Translations under genes and position numbers: made by a program
Notes under the pieces: generated by a model
Told to the model about the DNA's origin: nothing
Databases searched by the model: none
The model's input: the letters and a program-made list of their open reading frames with translations, nothing else
In this document: positions 1 through 13,115 of the stretch, one piece after another
Layout: each line of letters begins with the position of its first letter
Numbering within the stretch: position 1 is the first letter of the stretch
Source of the DNA: Gautieria morchelliformis
Lineage: Eukaryota; Basidiomycota; Agaricomycetes; Gomphales; Gomphaceae
Direction: 5' to 3'
DNA: 64,000 nucleotides
Assembly (NCBI GenBank): GCA_015179125.1
Contig: WHVA01000012.1
Location: forward strand, 372,001-436,000

Positions 1-326
1 GATTTTCAGTATGAGTAGTAAGTGGAAGTTTCTACAGAATGTCGGACTGCCAGTGAACGCGCACGCTGTGGCGTAATCTCCATAGGCACGTGACCTTGGC
101 ATTGGTAACACGCTTCTGACATCGTTCTCAATCTCACATATGATTAAGTATAGAATAATTTTGATGCTAGAGATGCCTTTTATAATGAAAACGTTTCACT
201 GGATAGTGTTTGGAGTAATTAGGAAAATATGTGGGCGTCGATGGACAGCAAAGCTGAACGAGCGATGCCGGTACTTATTTGTTTCCACCACTTGATCAGA
301 TACTGGCTTACGAATGCACGCACACG
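1..326. other. 5' edge, no gene recognised
   Basis: No conserved coding sequence is seen before the first MFS exon. An ATG at 229 opens a short reading frame that could be a more upstream start of the transporter, but joining it would need a 29-base intron, shorter than any other in the window. It is treated as leader sequence. Confidence 0.4.
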
Positions 327-2857
327 ATGTCATCTGCTTATAACCGAGTCTCTGGACTATGGTCTGATTCCTTTGATGCAGAGCCAGGAGAGCCCGATGA
401 GGACGAAGATGATCAGCGAACAGAGTTGGATAAGACTATCGATAAAATAGGCATGGGTGAGTTATGCTAACCTATTTGCTAGCAAATTTGCCTCATACGA
501 AGATAGGCCCTTACCAGTGGTCATTGCTGTCCTTGTGCGGATTCGGTGAGATACACATATACTGCGCTTTTCCGCCGACCTCGGAATTCACCTCTGTAAC
601 ACAGGATGGATGGCTGATAACGTGCGTCTGGAGTCTTCTTTTGGTCTCTCCTGGTGCTCATGTTGCCTAGTGTTGGATTCAAGCAACTGCGATAATCTTA
701 CCTCGTGTACAGCAGCATTACGCCGTTCCGGACAGCTATATAGGTCGGTTCTAGCAGAACCGCAATCGCTCGAATAAATCAAACCAGTTCTGTTAGGGAT
801 TCTCTCTTTCTCCATGTTTTTCGGGATGATGTTTGGGGCTGTGGGTTGGGGGACCTGTAGCGACCTCATTGGACGAAGCACCGCGTTCAACGCCACCTTG
901 TTCTTCACGGCACTGTTTGGTGTTCTGGCGGGTTTTGCACCCAACTTCTTCTGGCTTTGCGTCGCCTTATTTTTCTTAGGGAGTGCGGTAGGGGTGAGAA
1001 TGTACGAAGTGCCTTCCTCTGATCTCTGTTGACCTTCGTCCAGGGGTCTATGCCGACCGACGGAACGCTTCTTCTGGAACATATGCCTAACGGAAAGCGA
1101 TATCTTTTAACTGCATTATCCGTGTTTTTCTCCTTGGGCGCTGTCTTGTCTGCGCTCGTTGGGATCATAATCATTCCACGTTACTCATGTCTGACGACAA
1201 GCTCTGACCCATGTTCACCGGAGTCCAATATGGGATGGAAATACATGCTGATTATACTAGGACTCATTGTGCGTATTAACATTTGGCAATTTTTACTTAT
1301 TCATCCTTCTTTCAGACGCTACTAATGTTCGTCGCTCGAGTGGCATTTTTCCGTTTACACGAGTCCCCAAGGTATCTCGTGCATGCAGGAAGACCCCATG
1401 ATGCTGTCCTTTCTTTGCGCAAGATCTCGGAATTCAATGGCGATGATCTAGCCATTGACCTTGGCAATGTTGAGGATCGAAGAGAAGCTGTGCTTTTTGC
1501 AGCTGAAGATGCAGATATAGAAGCAATAGAATCAGTACCATGTCCTGCCAAGCGCTATTCGCACGACGACACTAATGATCACGCGGAACCTACCATGAAC
1601 GGGGCGATCCACCCTAATTTTAACTACCATGCAACGGAATCTACTCCATCTCCTCCAAATCCAGTGGCGTACGAGGATGCTCCCGCTGGCAGCAGCCGCA
1701 TGGACGATGGTGGCGAGTCTGAGACGGACCCTTTCTTCTCTGTGCACGAAATCAAGACCGCACAGGTGTCGAATCCTCCCGCCAGACCCTTGCTATCATC
1801 TTCCCACACACGACATACACCAATGAAGGTTCAATGGAAGTCTTTGCATCGGCTTCCGTGCTGGGCGAGGAGACCAATAAGTGCCTGGCTAAGCCGGCTA
1901 GCAATGGTCCTGTCGAAAGAATGGCGTTCGACAACATTACTTGTTTGGTGGATCTGGTTCGCGATCTCGCTCGGTTAGCATTGTCTAAACCATGATATAC
2001 CGGGACGTTGACATGCCAGATAGCATACACTATGTTCAATGTTTACCTGCCAAAGTTGCTCGAGACTCGAAGCACGACCAATATTGGTTCACATAAGACA
2101 CTTGAGGAGACAATGTGGGACGTCGTTATATTCACTTTAGGAGGTTGTCCAGGCGCTATTGTACGTTACGCGCCTCATTCCCTTGCGTGAGATAATCCTT
2201 GCACTTAAAACTCCCGTTTATTCAGTTGGGAGCATATCTCATACAGTCTCGTTTGGGTCGTCGTCTCTCTCTTTCGTTCAGCACTTTGACAACTGCTGGT
2301 TTTTGCGTCTTCTTTGTGACTGTAGATAGTCGGTGGGCTGTCAGAGCCAGTACTGTTGGAATCAGTCTGAGTGCCACTGTGAGCGATCAGATCCTTGCCT
2401 GTTCATTTAAACGTTAAAACAATGCTTATAGACTATGTGGGCTGTATTATATGGGTAATGTCTAATGTTCCTGTCAAAAAGTTGTGCCCTGACAAACAGC
2501 AAGAATGACTCCTGAGATTTTTGCAACGGAAGGTATGTCGCTTCCCCGTGCACATATGATAACTCAATAAAGGTGGAACCTTCAAGTCCGTGGGACGGCT
2601 TGTGGAACCGCCTCGGCTTTATCCCGAGTGTAAAAAAGTTCACTTCTACGTCATTTCTCTAACGTGTTGACACTTTTCTGTCATGTAGAGGAGGAATGTT
2701 GGCACCACTGGCAGGTGGTGCATTGTTAGTGATCAACACTTCTTTTCCCGTCTATGCTAGTATCGTCGTTTTTACGGCGGGTGGTCTCTGTGTACTACCT
2801 TTGAAGGTTGGCGATGTTCCCGGGGGAAACAAGGGGAGACTACATCGATGGGTTTGA
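327..2857 (+). CDS. MFS transporter, SV2/SVOP-like (sugar porter type)
   Basis: A multi-exon gene for a 12-helix major facilitator transporter of the SVOP-like group found in fungi. Substrate is not predictable; relatives move organic cations, anions or sugars across the plasma membrane. Visible landmarks in order are LDKTIDKIGMG and YQWSLLSLCGFG before helix 1, the loop 2-3 signature GWGTCSDLIGRS (about 840-885), GSMPTDGTLLLEHMP, LHESPRYLVHAGR after helix 6, a long acidic and Ser-rich cytoplasmic loop (about 1430-1820), LLVWWIWFAI, MFNVYLPKLLE and the final helices near 2700-2815. Introns are about 50 bases. Frames join cleanly across introns, for example GSAVG to GSMPTDG over the intron starting near 994, so the gene looks intact. 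The start at 327 is the first in-frame ATG; the stop at 2855-2857 is inferred from the last helix. Confidence 0.85.
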
Positions 2858-3987
2858 ATTTTTGTTGCGGCCTATAGCTGTTCTCGAAATGGAGGTGAGA
2901 CATGATATTTCCGGACGTGTCATCTACTGGACTCGATAGTTTGCTGCTGGCGCTGCCAGCCGGGCAAGCGGCTGTTGTACACTGTGTACTGCTGAAAACA
3001 GATGCTAAGCAACCTCATGTAGGTGTGAGCCTGGTGTTATAACCTAAGTTTATACCGATTACTACCGGTAGTAGCCCAGGAAGTGACATCAAGGTTGTTA
3101 ATGTTCTAACATAATGCAACCACTAAGTATATATGCGCAAGACGAGCAGATACGATGAGGCCTCCACCCAAAATTCAGCCAGCACGCACATACCGGGGAT
3201 GTTCATGATGGCGGCTTGACTATTCCCTTGCTCACACGATAGTACACGATTGATGAATCATCACTGACGATGGCTAAGTAAATTTCTGATGTCTCAACCA
3301 ACTCTCCGAAAACAGATGACAACCTGCGATACTGTCAGCAGCACACTTCGGGATACACTGCCTCAAGCTCACCAGTTCAAGGAGAGCGACTCGGTGAGAT
3401 TGCAGGGCATGATTATATGAACAGTTTTCTACAGATATGCATTAGCCTGTGTAGACGAAGTGACCTAGTGAAAGCTGCACAGTTTCAGGTCGTGTGCCTT
3501 TCAGAACAATTCTCCCACAAGTTGGAAGGGCGAGAGTTTCCAGATCCTCCCATCTTTGAGCTACAGTCCCGTTAGCTTAGCCTGAGAAGGAACCAGCACC
3601 CTAACCGTGCAGTATATCGTTATACACTTGAAAAACACAGCCAGCTAGATGTGGATACTTGGTGATGTGCGGTAGCAGAGTTGAGTGCTGTGCATTCATT
3701 AGCGAATCACACGCACGAAAATGGGAATAGTTACAGAAGGATGTGAGTCCATCTTGACAGATTTCAAACTGAGCAGAACTGGACAGTACTAGTATATTCA
3801 GTGGATCTACTGTATCTTACTAAATGACATAGCCTAGACGCCCACGTCACGTGACCGAACGTGACTCCATCGCGTGCAAATCTCTCATTACCTTTTACCA
3901 CACTCACGCCATCAGGGGACATGTTCACTTGAGTTGCTGAGGTCCTAAGGTCCTCCCCTTCTCTTGCACCATCACCCAAAGCTCGCC
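2858..3987. other. Intergenic, no gene seen
   Basis: About 1.1 kb between the transporter and Gcn2. Only short unconserved frames occur. A CACGTG-containing stretch (3841-3862) lies about 130 bases before the Gcn2 ATG and may be part of its promoter. Nothing else is recognised. Confidence 0.5.
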
Positions 3988-6900
3988 ATGGAGCTGTCGC
4001 AATCCCCAGCCAACAAGCAGCTAGAAGAACTACAAGTATTGCGGTCCATCTTCTCCGCAGAGGACTTTCTACCGCCCCCGCCCAAAGATAATGCATGGAA
4101 AGTGAAGGTGATTGAATGGCTCCAGATCACGCACAGTTGTGTTGAATATATAAAAGGGTCCACCTGAATTCATGCTGAAAGTTCGGCATCCTGAGTCAGA
4201 CTGGTCGGAGACCGTCTGGTTTGATCTTCATGTTGCGTGAGCAATTCTCTTTCCCTTCAGGTTCTCCCCTCATAGATATAGTCAGCTTTACCCAGACATA
4301 CCCAGTCAATCCTCCTCTATTGAAAATTCGGAGACCCGTGCTTGGTTTAGCAGAGCGCCATGTGGACACCCTTCAGAGACTCATCAACTCGAAAGCGAAA
4401 GAGCTCGTTGGCAACTCAATGATTTACGATGTAGGCCGTTTCTTATTTGAATAGCATGAGACCTTTCATCGGTAAATTAGATCTACGACTTTTGTTTGGA
4501 TTGGCTTCGCAAGAATATAAAACCCGAAACCGCTTCTCTATCACTGGCAAGTGAGATGACACATAGGGCCGCACAAGAGGAAGAAGTGATGGGTGTCCAG
4601 TGTTGATTATTTTTCTTTTGCTTAACCTCAATAACAGGACTTACAAATCCGGAGAGAGGCCGAGGCAGACCTGCAACGTCAGGCGGAGGAGACACGACGG
4701 CAGCAACTCACGCTCCAATTGGATCTTGACTCACTACGGAAGAAAGAAACGCAGCGGGTCGAGCGCCAGAAGGCTAGGAAACGAGGTTTATCCAATGCTC
4801 ACGAAGCTGTCCAAACCGTTGAAGTTCCTATCGAAGTCTTCAAGGAAAAGATTGAGATATATTGCTCCAGCAAAGGGGAGAAGATTGTGTTTGATTCTGT
4901 CATGACGTTCAACCCTCGTGCTGGTCAGTATTCCGAGCACGATGCGTCGTTACACTTTCATATTGAATACCCAGAGTACCTTGGAACTACCTGGCATGCC
5001 GAGCCTATATGTGATGCTCCCAGAGGCTTGCTTGCTCTTGATCTCCATGTCGTCAGTTTTGATAGTAACTACTACGGAACCGCCAAAGGTATCGCGATAG
5101 CCTTTTAGCCGTCTATCCACGTCTAATGGACGCTATTAGGTCGTAAGAAACTGGAAGAGGTGGAGAGGGTCCTTCGCATCCAGTCAATGATTCGTCATTC
5201 GAATTTAGTGAGTCTGTACGCGGTGAAATTGTCTTTAGGACAATTCCCGAGGATTGCAATCCTCATGGAGCAACGCCCTGGGATGTCGGTCTGTGATATC
5301 CTGCGAACTTCGTCCTCTCTGAGTGTGGACAAGGCGGCTGTGAGTGTGGCCTTCGATCCTCAGAAGTCTTCCATATCTTTAGGACACTTCTAGGATTTTC
5401 TGCGCCAATGTCTTTCCGCTTTGAGCGTGCTACATGGCCATGGTCTTCTACATAGGGGTACGTTTGGTGCAATGTTCTTCGGGGGGATCCCTGACACCCT
5501 TTACAGGACTAGTCGCGACCTGCTTGGGTCTGTCTGACTCTGACGACATGCCTGGGACGCTGGTAATTAAACTGGAAAGAGCATCCTGGCACACAATTCT
5601 AGGTGATCTTCATAAGTCTAACCCTTTTGGGCATTTGCGCCCACAACCTGGGGAGATAATACCCGAACCATGGTGAGCCTGTGATTTTTGCAATAAGTGC
5701 AGTATCCCATCTCATTAGTCACCCAGGCTTTCCAGGGAGATTGTCGACTCGCCTCTGAGCTATACGCCGACAAGGTACTTGAAATAGCGTTTCGAGCGAC
5801 CAAGCCAATAATATATTTATGTGTTCTGTTGTTAGAGACATATCACAATTGGGCATCGTTTTCATTCAGATGCTTCTTGGAATTGACGTCTTTTTACAAT
5901 ACCCCGATCCTCTCGCTGCCATTAATTCCCGTACGTCCATATTGTACCACCCTGCCCTACCTTGCTATTGACGTAAATTTTTAGTTGTATTTCCCGACAC
6001 CCTTCGGGATTTGACGATCGCTATGTTGGAAGCAGGGAGGAAAAGATCAACGACATGCCTTAGTTTGCTGAATAATCTACCGACAGTTAGCTCACCTGAC
6101 AAGCGATTAAATATTACCATGACGTCTCCCTCTATACTGAAACTTCCGGGACGGTCATGGTCTGGAAGGTCTCCAGAGAATGAGTTGACTCAGAGTATGA
6201 GTTATCGTTCTCACCATAGTCGATGGCGGGAGGATTGGGACGAGCTTGAACACTTGGGAGAAGGCGGCTTTGGGCGAGTAGGTATGGCTTTGCCTCTTGC
6301 ACCATCATACTAAAAAAACTTACGATGTCCATCAGTCAAAGCCCGTAATCGTCTGGATGGACGTATCTATGCGGTATGGTGGATGCTGGCACCATCATCT
6401 TGGTTTCACAATATTTTCACAGGTGAAGAAGATCAAGTTGCTACAGAAAACCCAGGACGACGAGAAGATCTTTCGTGAAGTGAAGCTTTTAAGTCGGCTG
6501 CAACATCGTCATATCGTGCGATATTATACGACATGGCTGGAAACACCGGATGGGATTACATCCGAATCTAGCTCAAATAGCGATGATTCGTCAGACGCAG
6601 GTTCCGCAGAGACATCTCGTCAGCAAGGCACTGAAGATGACCCATTTACTGTCGACTTGGATGACCTCACAACTCGCAGCCACAATACAAGCACGTCCTT
6701 CCCGAGCATTCATTTTTCGCAGGAGAGCTCTGGACGTCTGTCATCGATGGACGACCCAGACTCGGAAAGCGAAATGGGTTCCGGGAGTTTGTCGCCTGTG
6801 TTGTCTCGGTACACAGAGAAGCAAACTTTATCAAGCTCCAATCGCATTCTCTATATTCAAATGGTATCATAATTGCAGCTTCCGCCTGTGGTGTACGTGT

Positions 6901-9900
6901 TGATATTCATTTATTTTAGGAATTCGTAGAAAGACAGACGCTGATTGAGGTAAGTGGTGTCCTTCCAAACTACTTATAGTGTGACATTCGACCTCCCTTA
7001 GCGTATCGCAGAAGGCTTGAGCGAGGAGGAAGCTTGGAGATTATTTCATCAAATTTTGGAAGCCTTGGTTCACATGGCGAACCTCCAGATAGTACGTATT
7101 TACCCACATTGCTGATATAAGGGAGGATTGACTTGATGTATGTCCCTTGTACCACTAGCTGCACCGTGATAGTTGGTCACAATTATTATTCTGCGTTTTC
7201 CAACAGCTGATGGTGTCTCTGCACCTCTTTCAGTAAAGTGTGGGAATATATTTATCGGTGCGTCAGATCATTGTGGTCGTTCCACTAACTTCAAATACAC
7301 CTACCTATCCGCTAGACAAGAATGGGGACATCAAAATAGGCGACTTTGGCCTTGCAACGTCCAGCCTTGCCGCTGTTCTACCATCCGAGGCAGCATCCGA
7401 GATCGGGGATATCACTGGTCGCAACGAGATGACTTTGGATATTGGCACACGTCTTTACACCGCTCCCGTACTTTATACTTTATAGTCACCTATTGAACGC
7501 CTAGACACTGACCCACTTTTACCCATTTTGTGCAGGAGGTCATTGGATCGAGGTTGAATCGTAACCATGACCATACCAAGGCTGATATGTACAGTCTTGG
7601 AATCGTCTTCTTCGAGATGAACTTTTCATTCAGTACACAATCTGAACGCATTACGGTTCTGGAGGGGTTGAGGAGACCTGAGATCGTCTTTCCAGATGCA
7701 TGGCAAGGTCGTCATCAGCAGAAAGAGAGTGAGTACCGTCTACGAGCGTTCAAGGAAGCTGCTCAGTCGTTCATAGTTATAACTTCATTGCTCCAGCATG
7801 CTGTCTCAGCGCGCCCGACTGCCCAACAGTTATCAAGCAGCGAACTTCTACCTCCAAAGGTCCAAGACGAATATTTCAGAAATGCACTTCAAGTGATGAG
7901 TGGGAATTGAACAGTTGAATAGGCAGTGCCTTCGATCACTGAGATCGTTCTCTTCATTCAGCTCAACGAGGCTCTGTCCATTATGCGGAAATCTTGAACT
8001 CATTCTTCGACCAGTCGCCGCTACCAACGGCTCTGGGTTACGATAGGGAGCTGAAGGTGCCACCATACGCCTCTTTGCTTCCGATTGTTCAAGATCACCT
8101 ATCGGAGATATTTCGACTGCATGGTGCAGTGGATTCTCCACTCCCACTAATGCTGCCGAGGGTCGATCGTGAAGACCATGGTCCAAACGCCGTCGTCCTT
8201 TTGGATCGTCAAGGAGATTTGGTTGCTCTACCCAGGAATGGTCTTGTCCCAATGGCACGACGCGCAGCTCAAAGCTGTATTCGGAGGATCAAACGTTACC
8301 ATATCGGTGACATGTATACGGCGAAGTATATGTAACCTTTATGCTGAGAAGTCTCACCTAACTCTTACACTCACTCAGTACTGGCGGTGGCCATCCAATT
8401 GTTCGCAAAGCAGCCGTAGTTGACATTATCACCCCTGATTTAACAATGGGTGCTCAACCTGCAACCGCTGAATTACTAGGTGTTGCTGATCGATGTCTAA
8501 ACGCATTTCCTGGACATGAGCTTGCCGACTATGTGATCCACATCACTCACACCAAAGGTCAGCCCTGGTTCTCCCGCCCATTCAGCAGTCGTTCATCTTT
8601 TGCAGTTAAGGGATGCGTCTATAATCGCATCCCTTCAGTACGACGCGATTCTGTTCAGGATGTGCTTTCGCATCCCAAGTCTTCATGGCGTACGAAACGT
8701 GGGCTATTAGTCAAAGCCAATGTTCCAAAGGGTACGCTGGATGAGTTGGAGGTCTTATCTGAAGCTGGTAAGGTTCTTCCCATTCTGCCATATGTATATA
8801 CTCAATCAGCAGTGTCCGCAGAGGACCTCGAGCTGCTGATGGCAAATGTCAACAGGGTATCGCCAAGTTTACATTCGACGCTCAGCCCGTTAGTAGATGA
8901 AATTCGACAAGTCATTTGGTATGCAAAGGCTATTGGAGTCTCACGACCAGTCAAATTTCGACCGTTCATGGAAAGTAAAAACTTTGTCGATTCTGGCGTT
9001 TGGTTTCAAGTCGTGAAGGGTTCGAAACGCGCTGAACTCATTGCCGCAGGTGGACGGTAAGAAAATCCACTGATTCCATATTTTTCTAAATTACTTGCCA
9101 GATACGATCATCTTATTAGAAAATTCGCGGACCCTGCTATCAAGGTCGATGCTGTCCGAGCGTTTGGCTTACAGATTGACGTGGAGCGAATTGCCATGCA
9201 TCTCGCGGCCCACCAGAGCATATCTGTGGGCAACTTGATCAGGGAGAAGCGATCATTCGGTGTCTTCTCGCCTAGGCGTTGTGACGTCTATATATATGTT
9301 CGTTTGCTTCAGTCCTGTTACAGCGTCAGGTTTTTGATGTTTCCCTCAAGTCATTTCAAGTAGGGCATGTAGCTGAACGGCTAGAAGTGGCCGCTTTGTT
9401 ATGGAAGCATAACATTAGTGCAGACCTTATGTACGACGATGCCCTCAATAGTGAAGAAGACCATATGAAAATCTGTGCCGATCAGGGCATTTTGTAAGTG
9501 GCCTCCCGGTACTTGCACCACTGATTAAGACGGTTTGTTTTCTACAGGTTCATAGTATATCCCAAACCAACCACCGCTCGTCCCGATCAGCCGTCTTTCA
9601 AAGTGAAGTCTGTTCTCCGAGAAACCGAGACGGGAGGTCAGCCTGCCACTTATCTCATGCGTTGGGCTCACCTTCACAGTCACCTTCAACCGCAGTATCG
9701 CGACATGATTTGGTACCATTTTTACAAGCGCAGATTACAGAACAGCGGAAGATCGACGTGGCTACATCTACGTCGGCAGGGGTGCCAACACAAACATTGA
9801 CCAAGGAACCGACAGCCAGTGAAAACTTGCAATTGGTCCTGCTGCAGGATGCGAATCGCAAAGTTAAAAAGCCTCCTAAAGGCGTCAAGGATTCAATAAA

Positions 9901-10219
9901 CCCTGCCAAAGATAAGGCCAGTGACCTTGTGCATGGGTTTAGCAACTCGCTGCGACAAAGCTTTCAACATGGCTTACCTATTGTTGCCGTTGACATACCA
10001 GCACTCGCATTCAATGCTATGATCAGCGATGCAAACGCAGGTTGGCTAACAAATGAAGATGCTTGGAAAACAGTTCTAGCCGCTATGCCTCACATCCCGA
10101 GTGCAAGAGCGGCTGCCATAAAAGAGGCTGTTTTCAAGAGCAAGGAGGAAGGTAAAAGACATGTTTTACTGTTTCATGTACACGATGAACGGGCTTTCCT
10201 GTTCACTTTGCATTCATGA
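3988..10219 (+). CDS. GCN2: eIF2-alpha kinase Gcn2 (general amino-acid control)
   Basis: Encodes the sensor of uncharged tRNA that phosphorylates eIF2-alpha in amino-acid starvation. All five Gcn2 parts appear in order over many exons. The RWD domain (3988-4440) begins MELSQSPANKQLEELQVLRS. A charged coiled coil follows (about 4640-4800), then a pseudokinase (about 4810-5700, IRHSNLVSLYAV). The true kinase (about 6225-7905) has LGEGGFGRV, AVKKIKLL, the usual long acidic Ser-rich insert (about 6550-6830), the HRD loop and DFGLATSS. A histidyl-tRNA-synthetase-like region (about 7960-9360) shows FRLHGAVDSPLPLMLPRVD, YHIGDMY and GGRYDHLI. The C-terminal anticodon-like and ribosome-binding part ends at 10219. 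The catalytic loop reads HRDIKCGNIFI after splicing, with Cys where Pro is usual. The start is the ATG that opens the RWD domain. Confidence 0.95.
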
Positions 10220-10563
10220 TTGTACTTTTGTCGATTTGACATGTATTTGAATTCACAGCACGTTTACCACCAACATTATGTGTGTTTGGCGAGGTGGACA
10301 CCTTGCTACATACCTTGCCACATATGACACACTGCTTATCTGCTGTCACCGCAGGAAGTCTAGACTTTGACTTGATCTCGCCAACTTGCTCTCGCGCCTC
10401 TTTCATTTCAGCAAGAATATTTGTCAAGACAAAAACTATACATCGACTTCCAACTTGGAATGATGTTAACTCTGTAATCGGCCAAACGCTCCAATATTGG
10501 CTGACACTTAGCAGCACATCTCGCAAGGACAGCATATGATATCCGCGCAACCTAATTGAGCTG
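10220..10563. other. Convergent intergenic region
   Basis: Lies between the Gcn2 stop and the proposed stop of the small Cys-rich gene on the other strand. A minus-strand reading frame stays open here to 10203. It would be a C-terminal extension of the Cys-rich protein if the frame change proposed for that gene is wrong. No other feature is seen. Confidence 0.4.
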
Positions 10564-10987
10564 TCAGCAACACAACTCGCAGGGGGAGATATCATAGGGA
10601 GATATTCACACTCGCAGCAAGTCTATTCGATGTGGAGAATCAAAAGGTATCCGAATGTCCAGACGAGTGGATACTGACCTTGCAACATTCAAAGCAGAGG
10701 AAGCACTCTATGGCTCCCAGGAGACAATCCTGCGGGTTCCCGCGCGTCGTCAGCCATCGCCATGGTCTCTGAATGATGAAATCAAGGCTGCACCTTTCCT
10801 GCACCTCCACCACGCAGACGCATCGTCTTGTGTGTTTTCTGCTGGGCCTCGAGCTGGGCCTGCTCTATGGAGGGCTGCACCGACAGGACTAAACGATAGA
10901 GAATGAGAACACATGTCCACAACGAGATGTGGTATACACACCCATTCCTGAAGATGCCGTGGGCTGGTTATTGGTCTTGGGATCCAT
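10564..10987 (-). CDS. Small Cys-rich MRLRGGG protein (CYSTM-like)
   Basis: A short spliced gene. Exon 1 starts MDPKTNNQPTASSGM. A second exon gives a Gln-rich helix ending KTHKTMRLRGGGAGK. After another intron comes DCLLGAIECFLCFECCK, then a last exon with TCCEC. It resembles short agaricomycete proteins with an Arg-Gly-Gly stretch followed by a Cys-rich hydrophobic tail, which may sit in or on membranes, perhaps palmitoylated; no function is established. The Cys-rich tail is in one frame to CCEC, and the natural-looking end ISPCELCC plus stop (10564-10566) is in another. Either the copy has a small frameshift, or the protein really continues in the first frame to 10203. A TATA box lies about 70 bases upstream of the ATG at 10987. 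Confidence 0.6.
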
Positions 10988-11054
10988 AGATATCTCGTGA
11001 GTGTGATGGTGGTAGGTCGCAACTTAGGCGAGTTTGCCTCGAGTTCGCTTCCTG

Positions 11055-11065
11055 CTATTTATAGA
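11055..11065 (-). promoter_or_regulatory. TATA box of the small Cys-rich gene
   Basis: On the minus strand the sequence reads CTATAAATAGC, about 70 bases upstream of the ATG at 10987. Distance and sequence fit a core promoter. Confidence 0.5.
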
Positions 11066-11953
11066 GTCCCGCCGAGGTTGCCTGAGAAGACTGAAGTCGG
11101 TAGGTAAGGCATGTATGCTCCCCGTTATATACTACTGGACACATAAGTAAGCGTACAACGTATAGGTAACCTTTACTCCGTTTAGAGAATCTTAAGAAAT
11201 GGTGAAGCTCGGATGGGCACCGGCCGGGTTTTGGTGCCGACATTGAGTGCATCAAATTACTGACGCACGTTGTTACAGTCGCGACGTCACTCTTACTCTT
11301 TCAAGCCGCCAAGCAGCCCCAGATAATATTGGTGAACCTTGCAGGTGCCACACGCTGGGTTGTTTTGTGAATATTTGACCACGAGTGGGCGAGCCTCCAC
11401 GCCGGGCTCACTGAAGGCGTCTTGCGCAGCACAAGACGCTGTCGATCACAGTACCAGTTATGTTGTCCGTCCACATTTGGCGAGTGAAGAGATGTGAACA
11501 TGTGATCAAACGGGAGTCCCGCAACCTTGCGGATGCTCCTAGTCACATGGTGCGCAGGACCAAGATACATGTAGTATAGTCAGAGATTCGCGCCAGGGCT
11601 TGTGCAAAGAAACCGAGGCAGGATCGGTGAATGTGCGAAATTGAGTGAGGTGTAGACTAAGAACTAGTAAGCTGGGCCTGGTGCTGAGAAATTTTAACAC
11701 ACCTCAGTCTATCTAAAGAAGGCTGGGCAACCCAGAGGGGTCTGCATATTTTCGTAGGTGCTGCCATCCCAGGCGATCGGAAGCTTCTTGTCAGGACCGA
11801 GCCAAATCCAATATGCATGGTTCGAAGGCACTACCTTTGTCACGTCATGCTTGTCCAAAGAGATCGATTGATGGTTTTCTCAAGGTATTCGGTATTACGG
11901 TCTCGAGCTCTACAATTACTTTACTTACGTGTCCAATGAAAATGTCATGCCCC
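11066..11953. other. Intergenic, no gene seen
   Basis: About 0.9 kb between the Cys-rich gene promoter and the Erg2 stop. An 89-codon minus-strand frame (11301-11570) shows no recognisable domain and is not called. Confidence 0.4.
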
Positions 11954-12828
11954 TTAGATTTTACCTATCATCAAATTTCTGATTGTTTCTCTCGCAGTAA
12001 TCCTCGCAGTATGGTAAAATGTTGGGAAGTCTAGGGTTGAAAATAAGATATCGGCCAGACCGAAGGGTAACATTGGAGGGATCCATCCTGGCTCAAACGT
12101 AAGGGGCTGTCGCATAAAGAAGACGTTTGGCCTACCCCGGGCGTATTCGAGGGCGAAGCAGCCCTCGTGCATTTTGTATTGCTTAGCGGTTCCTCGAGGC
12201 AATACGTGAACTGAACCGGCTGGATAAACCTAGAATGTATGTCTGTTAGCGGCTCGCCAAGACCAGACAAGGGCCTGTGAACAAACCTCCTTCTCTAGAG
12301 CACCAGGCAAAAAGGCCCATTGCTCGCCAACAAGGATGTTGAAATAATCGTCCGCAGTATGCCGACCGGTGTGACCTTCTGTGCCCAACGGGGTACCAAA
12401 TATGATGAGATACTCGGTAATGGACGCGTGGATTATTAGCATGGCTCCCATTGCTCCTCCGGCATTGTTAAATACCCAATTCTCGGGTGTAGTAGCGGTC
12501 TGAAGGACAACTTGTGGCGCGTTAGCTGTGGTCGCGTATTTTTCAGTCAAGTTGGATATGATGTGCGAAACAATGAGATCCGTCGCGTTGCCGTGGGTCG
12601 ATACAGCATCCTTGGACAACTCATGCAAGAACACTGGATCGAAGATGTAAAAACGTTCCTAGATCACTATGAGAATAATTTCTAGCCAATAAGACTGTGG
12701 TCTTAACTAACCCGGATTGAATCAAGGTAAGTGCCAGCTGCGATGGCAAGGAAAAGGATAGAACCCCATACAAGAGCCAACCCAGTATAATCTCGTCGCT
12801 GAGGTGGAGTAATGGGTTTGTTTCCCAT
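11954..12828 (-). CDS. ERG2: C-8 sterol isomerase Erg2
   Basis: Moves the sterol double bond from C8 to C7 in ergosterol synthesis, in the endoplasmic reticulum membrane. It belongs to the family that includes the animal sigma-1 receptor. The start MGNKPITPPQRRDY is followed by one membrane segment (LALVWGSILFLAIAAGTYL), then family blocks: FDPVFLHELSKDAV, HGNATDLIVSHI, NNAGGAMGAMLIIHASITEY, GTEGHTGRHTADDYFNIL, GEQWAFLPG, YKMHEGCFALEYARG, WIPPMLPFGLAD and TLDFPTFYHTARIT. The stop is at 11954-11956. At least three introns are present; for example AFLPGALEKE joins VYPAGSVHVLPRG across one. Length near 220 residues is normal. It shares a 287-base divergent promoter with the WBP11 gene. Confidence 0.95.
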
Positions 12829-13115
12829 ATCGTACAAGGCAACGAGGGTAATACTACTTTTGGAAAGCGACCGAATTGGATACTTCTATAGGACCCCAGA
12901 ATCTCCGACGCACGTAAGATCTGAAGCTTGAAGCATCGTCTAGCTGCAGCATTTCCGGAAATCAAATATTAATGAAAATAGAATAAAATATGTAACACTC
13001 TACATTGAGTAAGAGAGAAGAAAATACGAGAGCAAGCAAACCGCTGTGCCATAGGTGTTTCTTGGGGCTTTGCTTACGCAATGGACCGGTGGCTCTATCG
13101 GGCAACCAAAGGGTC

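Noticed and set aside
588..1082. 164-codon minus-strand frame across the first MFS exons
   Set aside because: It lies antisense to strongly conserved transporter sequence and has no motif of its own.
7150..7260. Possible loss of the Gcn2 HRD/KxxN loop
   Set aside because: The genomic frame is broken by an intron; joining across it gives HRDIKCGNIFI.
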